Shown in pieces: positions 7,964 to 16,953 of a DNA stretch of 64,000 bases. Every line of letters begins with the position of its first letter. The first letter of the stretch is position 1. This stretch comes from Cohnella cholangitidis (GTDB taxonomy: Bacteria; Bacillota; Bacilli; Paenibacillales; Paenibacillaceae): positions 3,583,501 through 3,647,500 of the forward strand of contig NZ_CP041969.1 of NCBI RefSeq assembly GCF_014107495.1, written 5' to 3'. Made by a program: the position numbers and the translations under genes. A model generated the notes under the pieces. That model saw only the letters and a program-made list of their open reading frames with translations. It was not told the DNA's origin and did not search any database.

Positions 7964-9076
7964 ATGAGGGACGGCATACTAGCTCGGAAATTGTCGGCGC
8001 TACGGAATGTGATGAACAAGCAGGGCTGGGAAGCGGTCATTCTGACGCAACAGAAAAATGTAAGCTGGCTGACCCGGATGCGAAGTCATATTAATATGGC
8101 GGTGGAGTCCGCCTGCTGCATAATCGTAGTTACTGTAGATCAATGTTCGCTATTATCCAGCAACATGGAATCGGAGCGTCTGCTGAGCGAGGAACTGCGG
8201 TCCGAGGAATACCGATCCTCGCTGGAGAGGTTTCAATGGCCATGGTATGAGCCGGCACGCCGGGACGACCTGATCCGAGATCTGACTCCTGGATGCTCTG
8301 CGCTTGTGACGGATACCTCTGCGGAAGTAGAAGGAGAGTTGGTGCTTCTTCGTACGAAGGTGCTGGACTCGGAGCACGGAGAGTGGCGGCTGTTGGGGAG
8401 AATGGCGGCAGAAGCCATCGAATCGTGTGCGAAGACTATCGCTCGGGGGCAATCCGAACAGGAAATAGCGGGGCTATTAGCACGGCACTGTTGGGATCGG
8501 GAGATCGAGCCGATCGTTGCTCTAGTAGCGGTCGACGAACGGATTCTGAGTGTTAGGCATCCGCTTCCTACAGGGAAGCGGGTGGAAGCCTACGCAATGC
8601 TGGTCTTGTGTGCCCGTAAGTATGGAAAGATCGTTTCCGTGACGAGACTTGTTCATTTCGGCAGGCCGCCCGACGAGATTGTACGGAAACATGCAGCGGT
8701 TGCCGAGATCGACGCCCGCATGATGGATGCCACGAGACCGGGCAGAAGCTTGGATGAAATGTTTGTCATGCTTCAATTATTTTACCGAGATGCTGGTTAC
8801 GCGGATGAGATTTACAAACATCATCAAGGGGGATTTGCCGGTTACGCGACGCGTGAACAACTGGCTCTTCCCGGTGTATCCCGGAGGATCGAAGCTAACG
8901 GGGTATATGCATGGAATCCATCGATAACTGGAGTCAAGTCAGAGGATACGCTGCTGCTGAGGGATAAGGGGGCAGAGATCATTACAGCTTCAGGAGAGTA
9001 TCCGACTATTGTCTGCAAGATCGGTGGCGGCAGTTGGAAGCGTCCGGATATTCTTGTAAGGTCGACGGGTCGCTAA
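7964..9076 (+). CDS. M24 (creatinase/Xaa-Pro peptidase-like) protein lacking metal ligands
   Basis: 370 residues. An N-terminal creatinase-like domain (about 1-140: RKLSALRNVMNKQGWEAVIL) precedes a pita-bread M24 domain (about 145-350). In active members five residues (Asp, Asp, His, Glu, Glu) bind two metals. The equivalent of the first Asp is in LVLCARKYG (about Cys216), the second in VSVTRLV (about Val226), and the fourth falls in VYAWNPS. Only a His in KHHQGG (about 286-287) and Glu327 in SEDT remain. It is probably not a dinuclear metallopeptidase; a binding, lyase-like or regulatory role is possible. The ATG abuts the stop of the permease gene, so it belongs to the sugar operon. Confidence 0.75.
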   Translation: MRDGILARKLSALRNVMNKQGWEAVILTQQKNVSWLTRMRSHINMAVESACCIIVVTVDQCSLLSSNMESERLLSEELRSEEYRSSLERFQWPWYEPARRDDLIRDLTPGCSALVTDTSAEVEGELVLLRTKVLDSEHGEWRLLGRMAAEAIESCAKTIARGQSEQEIAGLLARHCWDREIEPIVALVAVDERILSVRHPLPTGKRVEAYAMLVLCARKYGKIVSVTRLVHFGRPPDEIVRKHAAVAEIDARMMDATRPGRSLDEMFVMLQLFYRDAGYADEIYKHHQGGFAGYATREQLALPGVSRRIEANGVYAWNPSITGVKSEDTLLLRDKGAEIITASGEYPTIVCKIGGGSWKRPDILVRSTGR

Positions 9077-9128
9077 TCTCGCAAGGAAACATTGATAATC
9101 CCGGATAGTAAATAGTAGAGAACTAGAC

Positions 9129-9157
9129 AAAGCCGACCGCATGAGGTCGGCTTTCCT
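9129..9157 (+). terminator. Intrinsic terminator of the DeoR operon
   Basis: Stem AAAGCCGACC / GGTCGGCTTT, loop GCATGA, then a short T-rich tail. The sequence repeats the GACC-GNNNGA-GGTC theme of the ssrA terminator. Confidence 0.85.
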
Positions 9158-9252
9158 GTCGGTGGAGGTGGCGAATGATCCGTCCATGTCATTTCGCAAG
9201 TGCCTCACTCTATCCCCTCCATTTAATAAAATTATGAGAATTACTGGAAAGT

Positions 9253-9280
9253 CGAAACTTTTTCGGTGGATAATCGTCTA
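9253..9280 (+). promoter_or_regulatory. Putative ECF sigma promoter
   Basis: GAAAC (9254-9258), 16 bases, then CGTCTA (9275-9280). The spacing and both elements match the SigW-type pattern (TGAAAC-N16-CGT), and the start codon of the exported RCC1-like gene lies about 31-37 bases further on. This would place that gene in an envelope-stress regulon. Confidence 0.5.
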
Positions 9281-9310
9281 GTTATTGGAAATACATAAAG
9301 AGATTGGAGA

Positions 9311-10520
9311 GTGGATTTGTTGAAGGTCAATGCTCAAAAAGGTACGCCGGCGAAATTACGATGGTCGGTTCTACTGGCTGCAGGACTATCCCTAGCCTTA
9401 TCCGTGCCAGCACTGGCTGCACCTAAGTCCGACGTGAAGCCTACCGTCATCGCTTACGATTATCACAACGTTGCTCATTCATCGGACGGATCGATTTGGT
9501 ATTGGGGAGAAGTAGCGGATGTCGTTAAAGGCAAGTATACACTTCGAGACAATACTCCGCAGCTTATGCCGGGCTTAAAGGATGTCGCGGATATTCAAAC
9601 CTTCCGAAAGAACCATATCATTTTGAAAAAGGATGGTACGGTTTGGGAGTGGGCCCAATTTCAAGATACTCTCAGAGGATCCTTATGAAGCAGTTACCGA
9701 ATTTCCGGAACCGAAACGGATTGAGGAATTGTCCGATATTGTAAAAATTGCGGGCGGCGAAGTTTATTCCGCAATCGACAAAGACGGATCCGTATGGGTA
9801 TGGCACCCTTTGGTAAATGACAATGGGTTTCACAAACTTGAGAATATAACCGACGCTGAAGATATTTCATGGGACGGCAATGCCGGAGTCAATATCTTGA
9901 GGGAAGACGGAACGGTATGGAAATGGACGGCTTATGGCGAAGAGCTCAAGTTTGTCCTAGCGGATAAGCAGTTTAGAACTCATAAGTTTGAAGAAAACAA
10001 TCAGTATGCCGTTCGTAAGATCGAAGTCAACACGAATTATTCCGCTCTTCAGATTGAGGGTTTGAAGGATATCGCGGCATTATCGAAAGGTCAGGGGCAG
10101 CAAAATTTTGCTATTGCCAAAGACGGAACGGTCTGGGGCTGGGGAGAGAATATCGGAAGCAAACTGGGACTGCCGGATGAGACAAAGTTCGTAGATCGCC
10201 CCGTAAAAATTGCAGGTTTGTCCGATGTTTCTTCGATCGTTACAGCTAAGTTCAATACGTTAGTTCTGAAGAAGGATGGATCTCTCTGGGCCTTGGGATA
10301 CGACGTAGGCGACTATTATTTAGAAAATAAGTATGGGCCTGAATTAAGACGCATTGGCGGATTGGGGAAGGTTGTCTCGGTAGCATTAGGCGCTAGCCAT
10401 GCCGTAGCCATTACGGAAGACGGGAAGTTATGGGCGTGGGGAAAAAATTACGGCGGAGAGCTAGGAGACGGGAGTTTTAAAGACAGCTTGACTCCAATCC
10501 TTGTTAAAAGTTTCAAATAA
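9311..10520 (+). pseudogene. Exported RCC1-repeat-like protein, frameshifted
   Basis: A signal peptide (VLLAAGLSLALSVPALAA) precedes RCC1-like blade motifs: DGSIWYWGE, DGTVWEWAQ, DGSVWVWHP, DGTVWKW, DGTVWGWGEN, DGSLWALG and DGKLWAWGKN with the GELGDG turn. The product would be a secreted beta-propeller of about 400 residues; such proteins often bind surfaces or carbohydrate, but no ligand is evident. The first frame ends at 9688, while the same protein continues in the next frame from about 9660 to 10520. That is consistent with one extra base near 9640-9680, in or near GGGCCC. Start is uncertain: GTG 9311, TTG 9317 or TTG 9320 behind TTGGAGAG. It may be intact in the real genome. Confidence 0.75.
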
Positions 10521-10581
10521 AAGGATAGCCGCCAGCCACAGCGGTTGTCGCAGAGATTCCTCTGCGAATAAAACTCATGAT

Positions 10582-10626
10582 TCCTGGAATGCCGCGCTGT
10601 TGCCGGTATTTCAGGATTTTTTTTCG
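10582..10626 (+). terminator. Intrinsic terminator
   Basis: Stem TCCTGGAATGCCG / CCGGTATTTCAGGA (with G-U pairs) and a T8 tract at 10617-10624. It ends the RCC1-like gene and overlaps the tail of the convergent ridA-like gene. Confidence 0.8.
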
Positions 10627-11048
10627 TTTGCGGGATCAAATGTAATGGAGTCCCCCAATTTCATTAAACATGGGATAACGCATCTCTTATAAGCTACCGC
10701 ATCGATCTGAACTTTAAGTCCGGACGATCCGCCCTTATGCGCGAATTCCGTGGCAATCGTTTTTCTTGCCGGGTAGTTCCCTTTGAAGCGGCGTTTGAAA
10801 ATCGCTTCCATTGCGGGAATATCCCAAACGTCTCTCATCAAGACGTCTACCTTAACGACCGATTCCAAGGTTAGATTTACGGAGGCTAATCTGTCGCTCA
10901 TATTGTCTAGAGCGCCTTCCACTTGCTCCTCGACTGATTTACCGACATTGCCGGCACAGAAGCTAAGAAAGATAAAGTCTCCTGCTTCTACGAATCCGGA
11001 ATACGCCAAATCTTCATCTACCTCATGTCTAATGATTTCACTCATCAT
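10611..11048 (-). CDS. RidA/YjgF family protein
   Basis: 145 residues. The core shows AGDFIFLSFCAGNVG, QVEGALDNMSDRLAS, VVKVDVLMRD and PARKTIATEF, matching the trimeric Rid fold, with about 15 extra C-terminal residues. RidA proteins hydrolyse reactive enamine/imine intermediates of amino-acid metabolism. The usual active-site Arg of the archetype lies in a C-terminal segment (IEIDxIA) that here reads VQIDAVAYK, so activity may differ. GGAGGG lies six bases before the paired ATGs at 11048/11045. It is 25 bp downstream of the glycosylase gene and may share its transcript. Confidence 0.85.
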   Translation of the reverse strand: MMSEIIRHEVDEDLAYSGFVEAGDFIFLSFCAGNVGKSVEEQVEGALDNMSDRLASVNLTLESVVKVDVLMRDVWDIPAMEAIFKRRFKGNYPARKTIATEFAHKGGSSGLKVQIDAVAYKRCVIPCLMKLGDSITFDPANEKKS

Positions 11049-11073
11049 GAAATTCCCTCCGCTTTATAAATTT

Positions 11074-12249
11074 CTACAACTCAAAGCTCGTTCGAGGAAA
11101 ATCGGTGCCGAGAAAGGCGGCAAATCGTTCAAGGCATTTCAAGACGCTTTCTTTCATATCGCTATTAACGGATGTATGATCCTCCCACCACCAATTTTTT
11201 ATGGCTAATGGGGCATTTTTGTTATGTTTCACGGGTTCGAATCGAGCTACGATATTATCGCCGTATACGACGGGCAGCACGTAGTAACCGTATTTCCTTT
11301 CCGCTGCCGGCTTATAAACTTCCCATCGATATTCAAAATCGAACAACTCTTTTATAAGCGTTCGATCCCATAACAAATTATCGAGCGGAGCCAGTATGCT
11401 TGACCGTAGCATAGGCGAATCATAGGACAAAGCTTCATTTAGGACATCAAGATCCGTGCTTCGTATGTATAGCGGGTGTTGCAATCCTTCCACATCTATC
11501 TCGGTTACTTTCTTTTCCTCAGTCAGTTTTGCAAAAGCTGCGTTTCTCTGGGGACTTCTCATTCCGCTAATGCCAAGCCAAGCGTCGCTCGGTCTATTCC
11601 AGAGCAATCCCACGCTTCCGATGCGACGAAGCACGTACCATTCATAATACTGCTCGTCCGTCTCGAAAGGGTCGGGCAAGGAATACAAATCGGTAGGAAT
11701 CAGTCGCTCCGTCAAGTCGTAATATTTGCGCGTGTTGACTTTATGATGAATGACAAGACGACCGGCGTGATACATCCCTTCCAAGGCGGCGCGAGACAAC
11801 TTTGCGGGGCCCCACGACCAATTAACCTTCTCGCCGTAATCGAGATCTCCCGAGCATAGATATCCTCGATTTTCAATTTCCGCATATATTCGATCCACGG
11901 TATCTTTATTTGAATTGCACCAGGTCGAGTGGTAGCTTCGGCGTCTCGAAAAATAGGGCCAATCCTCTAAGGGAAAGATGGACATATTCTTATCCCAATA
12001 GTCGATGAGCTTACGTTCTTGGTACAGTAATTCCCAGAGCATGTTGCGGTCGAAATCCGTTATCCGGGATTGGAGGACAAGTTCGGGATTCATCCCGACT
12101 ACATTAAGCGGATCGAACTGTATGCACCCGACACGGCGGATATAAGACAGGATCCCTTCTTTTCCTATAAATTCAGAATCGCGGTTCAAACCGTGATACA
12201 GCAATAAAAATCTTTTAGCTTGAAGTCTAGTCAGCACGATCTTATCCAT
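11074..12249 (-). CDS. Winged-helix DNA glycosylase, YcaQ/AlkX type
   Basis: About 391 residues of the HTH_42/AlkZ superfamily. CIQFDPLNVV contains a Q-x-D triad, the catalytic form reported for E. coli YcaQ (AlkX), whereas AlkZ uses Q-x-Q. LSRAALEGMYHAGRLVIHHK and LAPLDNLLWDR are further family motifs. Such enzymes unhook interstrand DNA crosslinks and alkylated bases. ATG 12249 (MDKIVLTRLQAKRF) with GAGG upstream matches the family N-terminus. An in-frame TTG at 12360 overlapping the WYL gene would add 37 residues that look non-homologous. It lies behind a WYL regulator, which suggests damage-linked control. Confidence 0.83.
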   Translation of the reverse strand: MDKIVLTRLQAKRFLLLYHGLNRDSEFIGKEGILSYIRRVGCIQFDPLNVVGMNPELVLQSRITDFDRNMLWELLYQERKLIDYWDKNMSIFPLEDWPYFSRRRSYHSTWCNSNKDTVDRIYAEIENRGYLCSGDLDYGEKVNWSWGPAKLSRAALEGMYHAGRLVIHHKVNTRKYYDLTERLIPTDLYSLPDPFETDEQYYEWYVLRRIGSVGLLWNRPSDAWLGISGMRSPQRNAAFAKLTEEKKVTEIDVEGLQHPLYIRSTDLDVLNEALSYDSPMLRSSILAPLDNLLWDRTLIKELFDFEYRWEVYKPAAERKYGYYVLPVVYGDNIVARFEPVKHNKNAPLAIKNWWWEDHTSVNSDMKESVLKCLERFAAFLGTDFPRTSFEL

Positions 12250-12353
12250 TGTACGCCTCGATTCTTTACGGCTTGAAATGAAACGCCTCGCGGCAAGCTG
12301 CAGCATGCTACGACCATTATAAGCAGGGAAATCGGACAACAGTGTGTCGTAAT

Positions 12354-13271
12354 TCAGCAATATCGATCAAGTATCGATTTAGCGTGCGATATAACCTTTT
12401 GTTTTAAACTCTCGGGCTCAAGAACGGCAACCTGACGGCCGTATCCGAGCAAAGTTCCAAACCAGCCTTTTTCCTCTTCGGGCACGCTGAATTCTATAAC
12501 GAATTCCTTTTCTCCGATTTCCGTTAATCGTGCGTTCGGGAAGGATTCCTCAATGGAAACCCTGATTTCGGACGAGCATAATAGTTTCACGTTTATGTAG
12601 GGACGTTGATCTTGATGCCGCGCTAACAACGCCTCTGCATTCTCGTGATGCTTCGAAAAAGGGGTGACGGTGGATTCGATCCTGCGCATTCGGGACAATC
12701 GGAACAGTCGGTAATCTTGTTTGCGGCGACAAAATCCGAACACATACCACGAGTACCACTTGTAGGTAAGGGTCAGAGGCTCTACAAGTTTGTTCGACGT
12801 ATCGTTTAATGCATTGGTGTATTCGAATTCGATTACATATTTCATTCGAATAGCTCTCTCTACTATCGCTATATCTTCTCTAGTGCGGGCTCCTTCTCGC
12901 AACACCCCGAAGTCAAGGGAGATAGACTGTTGTTCATGATCCCTGTAGGGCGATAACGCCAACATTTTCTCGAAGGTTGCTTCTGCTTGATTGCTGCTAT
13001 ATCCGGAACACAAGCCCTTTAGGGCAGTTAGGATAAAAGTATAATCTTCGGAATGTAGAACCTGCCTATTCATTTTAAAGCTATTCATAATGTAATAGCC
13101 GCCATTCGTTCCTTGTTCGGCCCCTACCGGAATTCCGGCTAGACTTAAAGTTTCGATATCCCGTTGAATGGTGCGAGTGGAGACCTCGAATTTCTCTGCC
13201 AAGGAACGGGCGCTAACCGTATCGCGGTTTAATAGATAGATTACGATTCCAAGCAATCGATTTATTTTCAT
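12354..13271 (-). CDS. WYL-domain transcriptional regulator (YafY type)
   Basis: 305 residues. An N-terminal HTH_11 winged helix (RLLGIVIYLLNRD, VSTRTIQRDIETLS) is followed by a WYL domain (VEPLTLTYKWYSWYVFGFCR) and a C-terminal WCX-like segment. WYL domains bind ligands, including nucleic acid, and often control DNA repair or defence genes. It lies directly upstream of the glycosylase gene on the same strand, making that gene its probable target. The ATG at 13271 is the only sensible start. Confidence 0.88.
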   Translation of the reverse strand: MKINRLLGIVIYLLNRDTVSARSLAEKFEVSTRTIQRDIETLSLAGIPVGAEQGTNGGYYIMNSFKMNRQVLHSEDYTFILTALKGLCSGYSSNQAEATFEKMLALSPYRDHEQQSISLDFGVLREGARTREDIAIVERAIRMKYVIEFEYTNALNDTSNKLVEPLTLTYKWYSWYVFGFCRRKQDYRLFRLSRMRRIESTVTPFSKHHENAEALLARHQDQRPYINVKLLCSSEIRVSIEESFPNARLTEIGEKEFVIEFSVPEEEKGWFGTLLGYGRQVAVLEPESLKQKVISHAKSILDRYC

Positions 13272-13375
13272 GTGACTATTCCTTTGCGCCAGGGTGTGGA
13301 CGATATAAATAAGCTATCATTGGGAGGTTGAGATTAGCAAGATATTGGTCGTAATGGCGCTATGCTCCTCGACCT

Positions 13376-13461
13376 AAATTTAAAACGATTGAAATTATAA
13401 AATATATTGACTAATAAGACTTAACTAATTACTATATAGACATGAATTAAATTGTTTTAAA
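13376..13461 (+). promoter_or_regulatory. LacI-type operators upstream of the arabinoside operon
   Basis: AAATTTAAAACGATT (13376-13390) contains the AA-x-CG-x-TT core usual for LacI-family sites. AATTGTTTTAAA at 13450-13461, just before the regulator start, is an inverted near-copy with one mismatch. An identical 15-mer lies before the binding-protein gene. Confidence 0.6.
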
Positions 13462-13473
13462 GAGGTTGATTGA

Positions 13474-14475
13474 GTGAAGAGAGAGCATGTGACTTTAAAA
13501 GATATCGCCAAAATCGCAGGGGTATCTTCGGCGACGGCATCGTTAGCATTGGCGGACGACCCGCGGGTTAATATCAAGACCAAAAGGCATGTGCTCGAAA
13601 TTGCCGCACGTTTGCATTATACTCCCAATGAGATCGGGCGAAGCTTAAGGGCCAAGAAAGCCGACACGGTTGCGCTTGTATTTCCGAATACGCCGCATAC
13701 GGCGTTTACCCATCCGTTTTTTTCGGAGCTGCTTGAAGGGATTTCGGAAGTCTTAATGGCCAACAACTTTAACTTTCTTCTATCGACGACTCCGACGGAG
13801 ACGGACGAGGCCGCGGCATACGACAAAATATTGCGAACGCGCAGAGCCGACGGGATTATCTTGTGGCCTGCTCCGGTAACGGATCGAAATATATTGCGCA
13901 TTATCGAATCCGGTTTTCCGGTTGTGTACTTAGGAAAGGGCTATCATCAGGATGTGCTGACGGTAGAGCGCGATGATGTCGGAGGAGCCTATAAAGCAAC
14001 GGAACATCTGTTGATGAACGGAAGAAAACGGATCGTTCACCTAACGGGGCACAAGGATTTTTTGGTAACCCTAGACAGATTAGAAGGCTATAAACAAGCT
14101 TTGCAGGACTATAAGGTTTTGTTCGAGCCGTCGCTTGTGATAGATAAAGATTACGTTATGGAATCGGGTTATCAAGCCGTAATGGAAATGCAGCGTAATC
14201 AGGTGGAATATGACGCCATATTCGCCGGCAATGACGGAATGGCTATCGGCGCGATCAGAGCCCTTCAGGATTTAGGCAAACGAGTGCCGGAGGACGTCGC
14301 GGTTGTCGGATTCGACAATATCCTTCTGGGTACGATGATGAAACCGTCGCTTACTTCGATCGAACAGCCCGTACGGCAGGTAGGGGCGTTGGCTACCGAG
14401 AAATTGCTTGATGTCATTAATGGTACGCAAAGTGAAAGAAAAGCAAACGGTCATACCTTCCCGATTAGTTATTAG
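13474..14475 (+). CDS. LacI family transcriptional regulator (C-terminus frameshifted)
   Basis: 333 residues: LacI headpiece (VTLKDIAKIAGVSSATASLA) and a periplasmic-binding-protein-like sensor (ADGIILWPAP, VERDDVGGAYKATEHL, AIFAGNDGMAIGAI, VAVVGFDNI). It probably represses the following arabinoside importer and arabinofuranosidase genes. The last residues (ERKANGHTFPISY) are abnormal. One base later the reading frame gives QTVIPSRLVIRDSS, the standard LacI C-terminus, ending at 14500. A single-base insertion near 14427-14436 (AAAGAAAAG tract) therefore replaces about 20 C-terminal residues. Start follows AAAGAGG. Confidence 0.88.
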   Translation: MKREHVTLKDIAKIAGVSSATASLALADDPRVNIKTKRHVLEIAARLHYTPNEIGRSLRAKKADTVALVFPNTPHTAFTHPFFSELLEGISEVLMANNFNFLLSTTPTETDEAAAYDKILRTRRADGIILWPAPVTDRNILRIIESGFPVVYLGKGYHQDVLTVERDDVGGAYKATEHLLMNGRKRIVHLTGHKDFLVTLDRLEGYKQALQDYKVLFEPSLVIDKDYVMESGYQAVMEMQRNQVEYDAIFAGNDGMAIGAIRALQDLGKRVPEDVAVVGFDNILLGTMMKPSLTSIEQPVRQVGALATEKLLDVINGTQSERKANGHTFPISY

Positions 14476-14604
14476 GGATTCGTCTATAATACTAAAATAA
14501 AATGCATTTTAATTTTTAATCAAAATTTAAATAGATTTAAAAAACTTGAAAGGGGTGATGCGAAAGGGGATCTAAATTTATTCTAATTAGTTGAATTAAG
14601 GGGA

Positions 14605-14619
14605 AAATTTAAAACGATT
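14605..14619 (+). promoter_or_regulatory. LacI-type operator before the binding-protein gene
   Basis: Exact second copy of AAATTTAAAACGATT, 20 bases before the ATG of the substrate-binding protein. It indicates that the importer genes have their own regulated promoter in the 14476-14638 gap, which is otherwise AT-rich and empty. Confidence 0.6.
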
Positions 14620-14638
14620 TATAATGGGAGGAAATGCG

Positions 14639-15958
14639 ATGAAATTGAAAGCGTATTCAGAAAAAACTCGCAAGTTAATTACTCTTGGAATCGTCCTTGT
14701 ATTGATTTTCCTAACCGCATGCGCAAACAATTCGAACGAGAAAAGCGGTAACCCTTCGGAGTCCGGCAGCTCGCAACCAAGCGGGAATAAAATAACGTTG
14801 GATTTTTGGAATGGATTTACGGGACCCGACGGGGAATTGTTAACCAAGATCGTCGAGAGATACAACCAAACGAACAACGCGAATGTTCAGATCAAGATGG
14901 ATATAATGCCTTGGGATCAAATGTATCAAAAGCTTCCGCCCGCGATTGCCACCCAAACGGCACCGGACCTCGTCCTGATGGCGCCGGTATCGTCGGTTTC
15001 CTATATTCAGAACGATACGTTAAGACCGTTGAACGACTTCTTTGACGTGAGCGGCGCGGACAAAACGGATTTCTCGGATTCGTCGCTTACGCTATCGAGC
15101 GTCAATGGAAATAACTACTTACTGCCTATGCAGATGAATGGACTTTATCTGTATTGGAATAAAGATATGTTCAAAGCGGCCGGATTGGATCCGGAGACGC
15201 CGCCCGCTACGCTTGATCAGCTGGCAGAATTCGCCGTTAAATTGAGCAATCCGGGGAAAAATCAATACGGAGTCGGCTTTCCGGTTAAAGCTGCCCCTTA
15301 CTATTTCACTTCCCTCATTGAAGCTAATGGCGGGGCGGTTGTAGATGCCGCTGCCAAAAAATCGGTATTCGATTCTCCCGAGAATATCAAAACATTTGAA
15401 TGGCTGCGGCAACTGGCTAAGCAAAAGGCAACTCCCGCAGGAGCGACCGGCGGAGATTTGGATAAGCTGCTCATTAGCGGACAACTTGGCATGTATATCA
15501 GCGGGCCTTGGATGATATCCGGTTTGAAGAGCAACAACATTAATTTCGGAGTTGCGATTCCTCCTAAAGGAACGGTTCGACAAGCGATGGATGTCGGCGG
15601 AGTCGGATTCGCCGTTCCGAGCAGTACCCCGGATGAGCATATCGCAGGCATCTATGATTTCATCAAGTATTGGAATTCGACTGAAATCGGCAAAGAATGG
15701 TCCATCAGCAACGGATTCCCTCCTTACTTGAAATCCGTAGCGCAAGATCCCGATGTTCAGAAGGACCCGGTTATTTCGGTAATGGCAAACATGGATGAAA
15801 GCGGGGTAGGCTTCTTGCCCGGGTACGTAACCGCGGAGCGGATCGCAGCCGAAATCTTCCTGGCGATCGAATCCGTCGTGAGCGGCAACTCCGATCCGGC
15901 CGATATCTTGCAGAGAGCTTCCGAGAAAATCGATAGCATTCTGAAAGACGAACCGTAA
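14639..15958 (+). CDS. Sugar ABC transporter substrate-binding lipoprotein
   Basis: 439 residues, extracellular solute-binding family 1. The signal peptide ends with lipobox FLTAC. ITLDFWNGFTG, APDLVLMAP, NGLYLYWNKDMF and MYISGPWM are typical segments. Given the GH51 and GH43 enzymes in the same operon, the ligand is probably an arabino- or arabinoxylo-oligosaccharide. ATG 14639 follows GGGAGG by seven bases and is preferred over an in-frame ATG 15 bases upstream that overlaps that site. Confidence 0.92.
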   Translation: MKLKAYSEKTRKLITLGIVLVLIFLTACANNSNEKSGNPSESGSSQPSGNKITLDFWNGFTGPDGELLTKIVERYNQTNNANVQIKMDIMPWDQMYQKLPPAIATQTAPDLVLMAPVSSVSYIQNDTLRPLNDFFDVSGADKTDFSDSSLTLSSVNGNNYLLPMQMNGLYLYWNKDMFKAAGLDPETPPATLDQLAEFAVKLSNPGKNQYGVGFPVKAAPYYFTSLIEANGGAVVDAAAKKSVFDSPENIKTFEWLRQLAKQKATPAGATGGDLDKLLISGQLGMYISGPWMISGLKSNNINFGVAIPPKGTVRQAMDVGGVGFAVPSSTPDEHIAGIYDFIKYWNSTEIGKEWSISNGFPPYLKSVAQDPDVQKDPVISVMANMDESGVGFLPGYVTAERIAAEIFLAIESVVSGNSDPADILQRASEKIDSILKDEP

Positions 15959-16031
15959 GCGATTCCATTCATGGCTGTCGTCCGTCGGGAAGGAGGCGAC
16001 AGCCATGATAGGACCGATTGGAGGCAAATCA

Positions 16032-16940
16032 ATGTCCACTGCTAAACGATATTTACGTTCATGGCTTACGCGTCCGGAAAGAGCCGCTTATTTATTTCTT
16101 TTGCCTTCAGCGCTCATCTTGACTGTTTTTATCGTCATTCCGTTGGTAGCCACGCTTGTCATCAGCATGCTTAATATGGATGTTTTTCTGAAGTCGGCTG
16201 ACTTTGCGGGGGCGGATCATTTCCGGCAGCTTCTGGATGATGAGAGTTTCTGGAATGCGCTGAAGAATACTGCTTATTTCGCTGTTGTCGAAGTTCCTTT
16301 GCAAGTCATCGTGTCCTTGCTTGCAGCGGTATATGTCGCTAATAACACAAGGTTTCGCAAGTTTTTACGTTCGGTTTTCTTCCTCCCTGCCATCTGTTCG
16401 TTTACGGCAATCGGTATCGCGTGGTCGTTTTTGCTGGATCCGCAAACAGGGTTGTATACCGAATACTTATTTAATTTGGGGCTGCCTCGAATCGCGTTTT
16501 TGCGCGATCCTCATTGGGCGATGCCGACTGTCATCCTTACGACGGTATGGAAAACGTTCGGTTACAGCATGATGCTGCTGGTAGCCGGTCTTCAGAACAT
16601 TCCCAACTCCTATTATGAAGCCGCGGAGATCGATGGCGCGGGAAGTTTGCGCAAGTTTGTTAGCGTTACGCTTCCGATGCTGATCCCGGCATTGAGCTTT
16701 ACTATTATTACAACGACAATCGGAGCTTTGCAGGTTTTCGATCAAGTGTTCGTTATGACGCACGGAGGGCCGCTCAATAAAACGGAAACGATAGTTTCTT
16801 ATATTTACAACGTCGGATTCAGTATGGCTCCTTACGATTTGGGATATGCTTCGGCGATTTCGGTTGCTCTATTTGTCCTTATTATGATCATTACCCTGTC
16901 TATGAACCGCTTTTTTACGAATAAGGAAACTTCGATGTAG
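16032..16940 (+). CDS. Sugar ABC transporter permease (MalF/UgpA type)
   Basis: 302 residues with six membrane segments, beginning after a short cytoplasmic N-terminus (RAAYLFLLPSALILTVFIVI). The EAA loop is EAAEIDGAGSLRKF. ATG 16032 is chosen over 16005 because GGAGG lies seven bases before it. The partner permease follows 13 bp downstream. No ATPase is encoded nearby. Confidence 0.92.
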   Translation: MSTAKRYLRSWLTRPERAAYLFLLPSALILTVFIVIPLVATLVISMLNMDVFLKSADFAGADHFRQLLDDESFWNALKNTAYFAVVEVPLQVIVSLLAAVYVANNTRFRKFLRSVFFLPAICSFTAIGIAWSFLLDPQTGLYTEYLFNLGLPRIAFLRDPHWAMPTVILTTVWKTFGYSMMLLVAGLQNIPNSYYEAAEIDGAGSLRKFVSVTLPMLIPALSFTIITTTIGALQVFDQVFVMTHGGPLNKTETIVSYIYNVGFSMAPYDLGYASAISVALFVLIMIITLSMNRFFTNKETSM

Positions 16941-16953
16941 GAGGTATGAGGCA

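Noticed and set aside
15119..16039. 306-codon minus-strand ORF opposite the binding-protein gene
   Set aside because: It runs antisense to a lipoprotein gene with full family motifs and has no start signal of its own.
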